The position numbers were made by a program, and so were the translations under genes. Positions 44,818-51,451 of a DNA stretch of 64,000 bases are shown in pieces. Numbering within the stretch: the first letter of the stretch is position 1; each line of letters begins with the position of its first letter. Under the pieces are notes generated by a model, which was given only the letters and a program-made list of their open reading frames with translations, was not told the DNA's origin and searched no databases. The stretch covers positions 54,762 to 118,761 of the forward strand of contig CAZPPG010000004.1 in NCBI GenBank assembly GCA_964588385.1, given 5' to 3'. The DNA comes from JAHBWV01 sp964588385 (GTDB lineage Bacteria; Planctomycetota; Phycisphaerae; Phycisphaerales; UBA1924).

Positions 44818-45311
44818 GACCAATCGGCACACACGCGCTTTCGTCCACTCTCAGCGGCGGCCTCGCGCCCGCTCGCCACTCCCGTGCCACACACGCCCGC
44901 TCCATCGCCTCCGACTCACTCCCCGACATGACCCCCATGGTCGATGTCGTGATGGTCATCCTCATCTTCTTCATGACCTCCACCGCGCTCGTCGGCCCGG
45001 AACTCCTCCTCCGCGCCCGCGTCGCCCCCGATGCGAAGCCCGCGACCACCGACGCCCCCCTCATCGCCCCCGCCGCGCTCGTGATCCGGCTTGAACCAGA
45101 TGGTTCGGGCGCGCCGTGGGCCTCCGGCCTCGGCCTCACACAAGTCGTCCCCGCCGACCTCATCGCCCGTATCGATGCCCGCGCCGCGGACCTCCGCGCC
45201 GGCGAGATCCCCATCGTCGTCCAGTCTGATCCGCGCGTCCCGTATCAGACCATCGTCGACATCATCGCCGCCCTCGAACGCGCCGGTGTCCGCGACATCG
45301 CGCTCCGCTGA
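44814..45311 (+). CDS. ExbD/TolR-family protein 2
   Basis: A 165-residue second ExbD, starting at GTG 44814 in a GTGA overlap. An extended N-terminus (about 38 residues) precedes DMTPMVDVVMVILIFFMTST with the helix aspartate. The periplasmic part has LVIRLEPDGSGAPW and IVVQSDPRVPYQTIVDII. Two different ExbD proteins per ExbB are common in planctomycetes and in alpha- and deltaproteobacteria; their heteromer may differ in partner. Confidence 0.83.
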   Translation: MRPIGTHALSSTLSGGLAPARHSRATHARSIASDSLPDMTPMVDVVMVILIFFMTSTALVGPELLLRARVAPDAKPATTDAPLIAPAALVIRLEPDGSGAPWASGLGLTQVVPADLIARIDARAADLRAGEIPIVVQSDPRVPYQTIVDIIAALERAGVRDIALR

Positions 45312-45321
45312 CTTATCAGCT

Positions 45322-46176
45322 TTACGCCTTCAGCGTCAGCCCATCGTGCGCCAGCGCCGCCCGCGCTGCGTGCCCCGACTCCTTCAGCCGCGCCATCGTC
45401 TCCGCATGTCCCAGGTCATGCGACATGTGCACGAAGTACGTCCGCTTCGCATCCACCCGCTCCGCAATCCCCAGCGCCTGCTCCAGCGTCAGGTGCGTCG
45501 GATGCCGCCGGTCGCGCAGCGCATCCAGCACCAGCGTCTCCAATCCTGTCAACATCCCCCACGACTCCGGCGGGATCGCCGACACATCCGTGCAGTACGC
45601 CAAGGGCAACGGCCCACTTCCAACCCCCACACCATCGCCACCCTCCGCCTCCAGCCGATACCCAAGCACCGGCAGCTTCCCATGCAGCAGAGGAACCGGC
45701 ATCACCCGCAACCCATGCACCGTGAACGCCCGCCCGGGCTCCACCCGATGCCCGATCAGCGTCGCCACAAACGAGTCGTTGACGTTCCGATCCCGATCGA
45801 AGATGTGCGTGTACACCCGGCGCAGGTGCGCATCGGTGTGGGCATCGGCATAGACATCGATCGGCCCATCCTGGATCGCGTTGAACCGGCGCACCTCGTC
45901 CAGCCCCCACGTGTGATCGACGTGGTTGTGCGTGAAGAGGATCGCATCCAGCCGCTTCATCCCATGCCGCAGGGCCTGCTCGCGCAGGTCCGGCCCCGCA
46001 TCGATCAACACCGCGCGGGGCATTCCCTTCGCGTCCGTGAACTCCACCAGCGAGCTCGTCCGCAGGCGCCGGTCGCGGGGGTCCGCGCTCGTGCACACCG
46101 CGCAGTCACACCCGATCGCGGGAATCCCCGCGCTCGTGCCCGTGCCCAGGAACGTGAATCGAACGTCGGAGATCAC
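45322..46176 (-). CDS. PhnP-like metallo-beta-lactamase-fold phosphodiesterase
   Basis: A 284-residue enzyme. It begins with FTFLGTGTSAGIPAIGCDC, the opening of the PhnP/RNase Z-like branch with the conserved Cys cluster, then VLIDAGPDLREQAL, the metal site THNHVDHTWGLDEV (HxHxDH at 83-88) and YCTDVSAIPPES, DALRDRRHPTHLTLEQAL and FVHMSHDLGHAET. Members cleave cyclic nucleotide-like phosphodiesters such as phosphoribosyl 1,2-cyclic phosphate. No phn genes are near, so the substrate is open. Divergent from the PLP gene across an octamer-repeat spacer. Confidence 0.8.
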   Translation of the reverse strand: MISDVRFTFLGTGTSAGIPAIGCDCAVCTSADPRDRRLRTSSLVEFTDAKGMPRAVLIDAGPDLREQALRHGMKRLDAILFTHNHVDHTWGLDEVRRFNAIQDGPIDVYADAHTDAHLRRVYTHIFDRDRNVNDSFVATLIGHRVEPGRAFTVHGLRVMPVPLLHGKLPVLGYRLEAEGGDGVGVGSGPLPLAYCTDVSAIPPESWGMLTGLETLVLDALRDRRHPTHLTLEQALGIAERVDAKRTYFVHMSHDLGHAETMARLKESGHAARAALAHDGLTLKA

Positions 46177-46199
46177 TCGGGAGGATATGGGAGAGGAGG

Positions 46200-46239
46200 C
46201 AAAGGGACGAAGGGGCAGAGGGGCTCAAGGGCGAGGAAG
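46200..46239. repeat. Octamer array, 5 units (purine-rich on plus strand)
   Basis: Five octamers on the plus strand: CAAAGGGA, CGAAGGGG, CAGAGGGG, CTCAAGGG, CGAGGAAG. Their reverse complements include TCCCTTTG, CCCCTTCG and CCCCTCTG, identical to units at 27024-27063. They occupy half of the 85-base divergent spacer. Confidence 0.7.
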
Positions 46240-46261
46240 GCACATCCGCTATTATCCGGGC

Positions 46262-48133
46262 ATGACCACTCCTACCAGCCACGCCCCCCACGCCCCCGCC
46301 CTCAAGTCCGTCTCCCGGGAGTTCGACTCGGCTCGCGAGATCAGCCCGCGTCGCAAGTCCACCGAGGCCTCCACGATCGACGGGCTGGTCGCGGAGCAGC
46401 TCGCCCACTTCGGCATCGACCCAGCATCCCCCTACGGGCAGCACCTCGCCCGCTTCGCCGGCCACCTGTACGCCGGGCACGCCGACCTCCACGCCATGTG
46501 GAAGGACACCGTTCAAGAGCTCGCCTCGCTCAGCCGCCAGGATCGCGTCGAGCGCTTCGCGGCTCAAAAGTTCCTCTGCTTCCAGATCGCCAAGATCCTC
46601 GACACCCTCCAGCACCCGATGCGCAGCACCTACCAGTCGATCGTCGACCAGGCCGGACAGCGCAGCAGGAAGGGCCCCTACCCGATCTTCGACAACGTCA
46701 CCGCCCTCTTCTCCGCCAAGCCGGTGATCACGCGCACCGCCACCTACATCTATGCGTGCGCCGAATGGGTCGACGACGCCTTCCAGGGCAAGGAGCTGAT
46801 GCTCGAGGTTTACTCGCGACTGCTGAACCCCACCAGCGTCTCCCTCGCGAATCACATCGTCGATGTCGAGGCCGGCCCCCTCGCCCACGAGTACTTCGCG
46901 TGGAACTTCAACTCCGGCATGGCGGCGGTCGACGCCATTCTCAGCCACCTCGTCGGATACCAGGACATCCTGCTCACCAGCCGCAACGTCTACGGCGGCA
47001 CGTACCAGCTCATGCACGACTGGTACGGCAAGGTCAGCAACCTCGACGTCTCCGTCAACTTCTTCGACGGCTACACCGCCGAGGCCTTCGTCAAGGCGCT
47101 CGACGCGGTGATGGAGAAGGAGAAGGCACGCCTCGCCGCGGGCAAGCAGATCTACGTCTACATCGAGTCCCCCTGCAACCCGCACGGGTACGTGCTCGAC
47201 GTTCCCGCGATCTGCGCCGAGGCCCACAAGCGCGGCCTGACTGTCATCTGCGACTCCACGGTCGGCACCCCCTTCCTCCACCGCCCCCTCCGTCGCAAGG
47301 ATCCGCTCGAGCGCCCCGACTTCGTGATTCACTCCTACACCAAGGACCTCGCGGGCCACGGCGGCACAACCGCGGGCTGCGTGATCGGCCGCAACGAGCG
47401 CATGTTCCTCGGCAAGCACGACGTGGCGCAGGGCACCGCGCCGGACGGCACGAAGCGGATGTACAAGGGCGAAGAGACCCTTTTCTGGAACGTCTACTAC
47501 ATCAAGGGCGCGTTCCTTGATGCGGACAAGGCGTTCGAGGTGTTGAACGGCATCCACACGCTTGAGATCCGCATGCTCCAGAAGGCGGCGAATACGCTGA
47601 CGCTGGCGGAGGTGCTGGGATCTCATCCGGACATCAACGTGAAGTGCTGCGCGGTTGCGGGGAGCGAGAACTCGGCGATCCGCGAGAAGTGCATGCACAT
47701 GGGGTTCCCGCCGCCGCTGTTCACGTTCGACTTTGAAGGAAAGCCCGGCACGCCCGCGCTCGATCGCGAGGCGTTCAAGCGCTTCTTCGACATGCTCGAC
47801 CCGGTCTTCGGGCATCAGGTCTCGCTCGGTCAGCCCAACACGGTCGTGCTCTGCCCCGCCATCACGAGCCACTCGGAGATGTCGGCCCAGGCCTTGAAGG
47901 ACGCGGGCATCTCGCTCACCACGACGCGCGTCGCGGTCGGCACCGAGGACCCGCGCACGCTGATCGTGCACCTGATGAAAGCCGCGGAGTCGTGCATCGA
48001 GCCCGTGCGCCCCGGCTTTGTCGCCAAGTTCCCTTCGACCGAGAAGATCGACGCGATCTACAAGAAGCACTACATCGACGTGCACACGCGGTATGTGAAT
48101 GGGCAGCCGCCGATGAGTGAGTTGCAGAAGTAG
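46262..48133 (+). CDS. PLP-dependent Cys/Met-metabolism-type enzyme with long N-terminal extension
   Basis: A 623-residue protein from ATG 46262. About 200 N-terminal residues (for example EQLAHFGIDPASPYGQHLAR; AWVDDAF region) are not part of the usual enzyme. The catalytic part shows AWNFNSGMAAVDAILSHLVG, TSRNVYGGTYQLMHDWYG, IYVYIESPCNPHGYVLDV and HSYTKDLAGHGGTTAGCVIG with the PLP lysine at 361, then SLGQPNTVVLCPAITSHSEM near the C-terminus, matching cystathionine gamma-synthase/O-acetylhomoserine sulfhydrylase relatives. Exact reaction unknown. Codon ends change from mainly C to mainly G after about 47500. A tandem AGTCACGA repeat overlaps the stop. Confidence 0.75.
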   Translation: MTTPTSHAPHAPALKSVSREFDSAREISPRRKSTEASTIDGLVAEQLAHFGIDPASPYGQHLARFAGHLYAGHADLHAMWKDTVQELASLSRQDRVERFAAQKFLCFQIAKILDTLQHPMRSTYQSIVDQAGQRSRKGPYPIFDNVTALFSAKPVITRTATYIYACAEWVDDAFQGKELMLEVYSRLLNPTSVSLANHIVDVEAGPLAHEYFAWNFNSGMAAVDAILSHLVGYQDILLTSRNVYGGTYQLMHDWYGKVSNLDVSVNFFDGYTAEAFVKALDAVMEKEKARLAAGKQIYVYIESPCNPHGYVLDVPAICAEAHKRGLTVICDSTVGTPFLHRPLRRKDPLERPDFVIHSYTKDLAGHGGTTAGCVIGRNERMFLGKHDVAQGTAPDGTKRMYKGEETLFWNVYYIKGAFLDADKAFEVLNGIHTLEIRMLQKAANTLTLAEVLGSHPDINVKCCAVAGSENSAIREKCMHMGFPPPLFTFDFEGKPGTPALDREAFKRFFDMLDPVFGHQVSLGQPNTVVLCPAITSHSEMSAQALKDAGISLTTTRVAVGTEDPRTLIVHLMKAAESCIEPVRPGFVAKFPSTEKIDAIYKKHYIDVHTRYVNGQPPMSELQK

Positions 48134-48153
48134 TCACGAAGTCACGAAGTCAC
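48132..48153. repeat. Tandem octamer AGTCACGA at the 3' end of the PLP gene
   Basis: Two exact copies of AGTCACGA plus a third AGTCAC begin at the second base of the TAG stop. The unit is 8 bases like the pyrimidine octamers elsewhere, but of different sequence. It fills the 21-base spacer to the next stop on the other strand. Confidence 0.6.
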
Positions 48154-48154
48154 A

Positions 48155-48715
48155 TCACTTCTTGGGCGCGTCCACGTGCTGATCGAACAGGATGGGATTG
48201 CCGTCGGGATCCGCGATCATGAAGTACGCGGTGCCGGTGCTTGACTCATCCGCGGCTGGATTGGGCTCGATGCCTTGGGCGCGGAGCGACTTCTGGATCT
48301 CGCGGACATCGTCGAAATCCGGCAGTTGCTGGGCCTTGTTGTCCCACCCGGGGTTGAACGTGAGCATGTTCTTGGGGAACATGCCCTGGAAGATGCCGAT
48401 GGTTGCCGATTCATTCTGCATGACCAGCCAGCCCTGGGCCTGGTCGCCACCCCTGGCCTTGAAGCCGAGCTTCTCATAGAACGCGCGTGAAGCCGCGATG
48501 TCTTTGACGGTCAGACTCACGGAGAAGTTGCCGAGCCGCAGCCCGGCGCCGTTCTTGGGCTCGTCCTTCATGGCGTGTTCCTTCTCTTCTTGGGCGTCTT
48601 TCGTGCTCTTGGTGTCCGGCGGCGGGCCGTCGTGCCCGGTCACGAGCGACGCGGCGTGCATGCCGCCGACGCCGACAAGGAAGGAAAGCAACGCGGCTGG
48701 AATCGTGCGGGACAT
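48155..48715 (-). CDS. Exported glyoxalase/VOC-fold protein
   Basis: One hundred and eighty-six residues; ATG 48715 has CGGAG upstream and starts a hydrophobic leader (IPAALLSFLVGVGGMHAASL). After a charged linker (DAQEEKEHAMKDEPKNG) one VOC domain follows: LGNFSVSLTVKDIAASRAFY, EKLGFKARGGDQAQGW, ESATIGIFQGM and AYFMIADPDGNPILFDQHV. VOC domains bind metals or small molecules in dioxygenases, isomerases or resistance proteins; membrane-exported ones of this type are mostly unassigned. Converges with the PLP gene. Confidence 0.7.
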   Translation of the reverse strand: MSRTIPAALLSFLVGVGGMHAASLVTGHDGPPPDTKSTKDAQEEKEHAMKDEPKNGAGLRLGNFSVSLTVKDIAASRAFYEKLGFKARGGDQAQGWLVMQNESATIGIFQGMFPKNMLTFNPGWDNKAQQLPDFDDVREIQKSLRAQGIEPNPAADESSTGTAYFMIADPDGNPILFDQHVDAPKK

Positions 48716-48911
48716 CGGGGGGCTCCGGTGGTGGACTTTGGATGACAAAGTGTACCAAAGGACCAGTGCCCTCTGCGCACGCGCTGGCGCGCCCGCACAC
48801 GCCCACCCCCGCGAATCCCCGGCCAATCCACATGGGGCTCGATCTCCTACGACCATGTCACGACTCAACTTATAAACACTCTCGATCGCCCGATGCGCCC
48901 GTCTGCACCAT

Positions 48912-48946
48912 GTGGTTTACAAGATTGCCGCTCTGTGATAAACCAC
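48912..48946. promoter_or_regulatory. Perfect 8-bp inverted repeat upstream of the lipoprotein gene
   Basis: Arms GTGGTTTA (48912-48919) and TAAACCAC (48939-48946) are separated by 19 bases, in an AT-richer spacer. TTTACA lies across the left arm, and TTATAT 48950-48955 follows. It could be an operator or a stem in a leader; promoter elements are only partly convincing. Confidence 0.4.
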
Positions 48947-49025
48947 GCCTTATATTCTGCGGGCCCTTGCCGCAGGGGCTGCTGTTGATCTCGTCCACAA
49001 TGCTGAACATCCGGAGGATCCCATC

Positions 49026-51188
49026 ATGAATGTCCAGAGGCTTGGTTGCGCCCGCAATCGGATCTCACGCGGTCTCGCCGCCGCCACACTTTTCGCGCTC
49101 GCAGGGTGCGCAGGCCGAGAACCGCGAGCCTCCATCTCCGATCCCGCAGTCTTCACCGCGATCCACCTTCGCGCCGCGCAGACGTCACTCGCCGCCCAGA
49201 GCGCGCAGTCTGGCTCCACCATCGGCGACATGGATCGCTACCTCCGTACACCGGAGGGCGACTACCAGTCCAAGCGCCTTCGCATGGATGCCATGTTGGA
49301 TACCAATCAAAGGAGCCGTGCCGTCGCGCAGGCCGTCCTCTCCCGCGTCTCCGTCGAACTCGAGTTACTTGCCAAGTCGATCGAGATCGGCGGCGCCGAC
49401 GATGACAAGGGCGAAGGTGATAAGCCTGAGGATGAGTCGGATGCCGACAAAGAAGCGGACACAAGCGATGAAGGCGATACAGATCGCAAGACCGATCACA
49501 CGGCCGAACTGAAGGAAGCGATCAAGGAACTCAATACAAAGATTAACGATCTTGCCAAGCTTGCCACGGCAGATGCGGCCGACAGCCCGTTCGACACCGT
49601 CGATCGCGCCCAGGACTTCTACACGACCGTTCTTCACAAATCTCTCCGCAACTTCGGCGTCGACAGCCACGTTGTTCCGCCCGCTGAGACCTACGCCATC
49701 CTTCAGGCCTCCGAGCAACTCGACGCGGCTCGCGGAACGCTTAGAGTCGCGGAAGCCCATCTCAACACCGCGCTCGAGCGCGCAAGAGCGAAAGAGGTGC
49801 CGGCACGCATCGGGGCGATGGCGGAGCTTCAAGCCGCGTACAAGCAGGCGACCGGAAGCGAACTGCCCAAGGTTCCGGAGGTCGACGGATCGACCGCCAA
49901 GCGTGACAACATGTCCACAAAGTCCGCCGGACCAGCTCCGACAGCGTTGGTAGCGGCATCAGTACCCGTTGGCGGAACGACCTTAGACGCGATCACGCTG
50001 CGCCCGCTTGAGAACATTGATGACGAGTACGACGAGCCTACTCCCGTCGAGATCAATGAGTCCGCTCGTAAAGCCGAAGAAGCTCGAAAGGCCGCTGCGG
50101 AAGCGGAGGAGAAGGCGAGTAAAGCCAAGAAGGAAGCCGCAGATGCCGAGGCCAAGGCCGCCATCGAGCAGTCCAAGAAGGCCCAGCTCGATCTTCTTTC
50201 GAAAGAACTGTCATTGAAGACCGACGCACAAGACCACGCCCAGCAACTGGAGTGGTACGCAAACATCCGTGAGGCGGGCGAGAAGATTGATAAAGTGCCC
50301 GAGGAGTCACCGGAGGTCAAGGCCGCACGAGGCGCGGTGATGGCCGCGGCTAACCAGGTTCGTATCGAGACCGACAACTACAACTGCGCTGTTGCAAATG
50401 CTCGATACGGACTCAGTGGCGGCTCGCCCGCTGCCTTCGTCGCCCACGGCGACGTGCTAAAGAGTGGGCGCCGACTCGTGGTCCTCCTCCTCCAGGCCCA
50501 CGTCGATCGCGGCCTCGCTCCCAATCACATGGTCGGCCTCCGCGCCACCATCACCGGAGCTAAGGCGGGCACGGCCGATGTCTCCAAGGGCGACATCCGC
50601 GTCGTCCGCCTCCATCCCACACGCAACTATGACCGCGAAGACGCGCTCTTCGCCGAGCAGCTCTCCGAACAGCTCCTCCTCAGTGCCGCCGGGAAGTTCA
50701 GCTCGAACATCAACGGAAGCGCCGCGCGCCAACTCGCCACCGAGTCTGCGGAGAAGCAGAAGTTCCTCTCACGCATCCCCAAAGTTGCCTCCTGGGCCGA
50801 TGCAGCGCGCCACGAGTTTGGATGGGACTTCTACCCCAACAACCTCAGCATCAAGAGACGCGGCCCCCTTGCTCGCTCCGCCGGGCTCATCTACGGACCC
50901 GCGGCACGCAACTTCGAAGTCCTCGCTCACCTCGACCCCGGTGCCCGCGATTGCGCCGTCTACGCGATCGTCCCCTGCAACGTTACCAGCATCACATTGG
51001 AGCTCCAGACCATCACAGCACATATCAGCGATCCGTGGGACAGTGCCCGACGCGTCGTCGACAAGTCTGGCTCGGTCACGGTTCCGCTTCCGCCTTTCCA
51101 CCCCGCCGAGTGGCAATCCGGACTTGGCGTGCCCGCTTCTGATTCCGCTGGCGGGTTCGTGATCAATCCGATTCCAACGCCACGATGA
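49026..51188 (+). CDS. Large coiled-coil lipoprotein of unknown function
   Basis: A 720-residue protein; ATG 49026 follows GGAGGA by 8 bases. The lipobox LFALAGC puts the lipidated Cys at 28. A highly acidic stretch (about 120-160, many Asp/Glu with DDDKGEGDKPEDESDAD) and an Ala/Lys/Glu-rich coiled coil (about 345-395, AEEARKAAAEAEEKASKAKK) separate helical domains. The final 250 residues form a domain with LVVLLLQAHVDRGLAPNHMV, FGWDFYPNNLSIKRRG and DCAVYAIVPCNVTSITLEL that I cannot name. Base composition is slightly lower in GC than neighbours. Probably an envelope-spanning structural protein. Confidence 0.6.
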   Translation: MNVQRLGCARNRISRGLAAATLFALAGCAGREPRASISDPAVFTAIHLRAAQTSLAAQSAQSGSTIGDMDRYLRTPEGDYQSKRLRMDAMLDTNQRSRAVAQAVLSRVSVELELLAKSIEIGGADDDKGEGDKPEDESDADKEADTSDEGDTDRKTDHTAELKEAIKELNTKINDLAKLATADAADSPFDTVDRAQDFYTTVLHKSLRNFGVDSHVVPPAETYAILQASEQLDAARGTLRVAEAHLNTALERARAKEVPARIGAMAELQAAYKQATGSELPKVPEVDGSTAKRDNMSTKSAGPAPTALVAASVPVGGTTLDAITLRPLENIDDEYDEPTPVEINESARKAEEARKAAAEAEEKASKAKKEAADAEAKAAIEQSKKAQLDLLSKELSLKTDAQDHAQQLEWYANIREAGEKIDKVPEESPEVKAARGAVMAAANQVRIETDNYNCAVANARYGLSGGSPAAFVAHGDVLKSGRRLVVLLLQAHVDRGLAPNHMVGLRATITGAKAGTADVSKGDIRVVRLHPTRNYDREDALFAEQLSEQLLLSAAGKFSSNINGSAARQLATESAEKQKFLSRIPKVASWADAARHEFGWDFYPNNLSIKRRGPLARSAGLIYGPAARNFEVLAHLDPGARDCAVYAIVPCNVTSITLELQTITAHISDPWDSARRVVDKSGSVTVPLPPFHPAEWQSGLGVPASDSAGGFVINPIPTPR

Positions 51189-51412
51189 CAGCGCCAAATG
51201 GGAGAATGGACTCCGACTCGGTGCGAAGCAAGTGCCCCCTCAAGTCATTCGCGCAAGCGGCACTGGCGCGTGAACAAAGCACTTCCGGCCATGACCGCCG
51301 TCACAGCGACACCCCACCCGTCAAAGGCAAGGGCGCTGTCATCAACCCGCACCGCGCAACGTGCTCGCACTGAGGCACAAAAAGCACGTGTCGATATACC
51401 AAACAAAACCCA

Positions 51413-51451
51413 TTGACACGCCCGCCGCTATAGCGTACATTCTCCGTACGC
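51413..51451 (+). promoter_or_regulatory. Sigma-70-type promoter with inverted repeat over the -10, leaderless
   Basis: TTGACA at 51413-51418, then 17 bases, then TACATT at 51436-51441: the best promoter match in the window. Arms GCGTAC (51433-51438) and GTACGC (51446-51451) cover the -10 and end exactly at the ATG at 51452, an operator-like position. Transcription would start at about 51448, leaving almost no leader. Confidence 0.6.

Noticed and set aside
46106..48085. Minus-strand frame opposite the PLP gene
   Set aside because: The plus strand encodes a complete PLP enzyme; the minus frame shows only repeated Val/Gly/Asp/Glu and no motif.
48869..49025. Definite replication origin
   Set aside because: Only one DnaA-box-like word with one mismatch was seen and skew was judged by eye on sampled lines; kept as a hypothesis among the findings.
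51189..51451. Small overlapping open frames between the lipoprotein and the proline-rich gene
   Set aside because: None has a ribosome site, family likeness or sensible composition; the stretch is better read as a spacer ending in the promoter at 51413.
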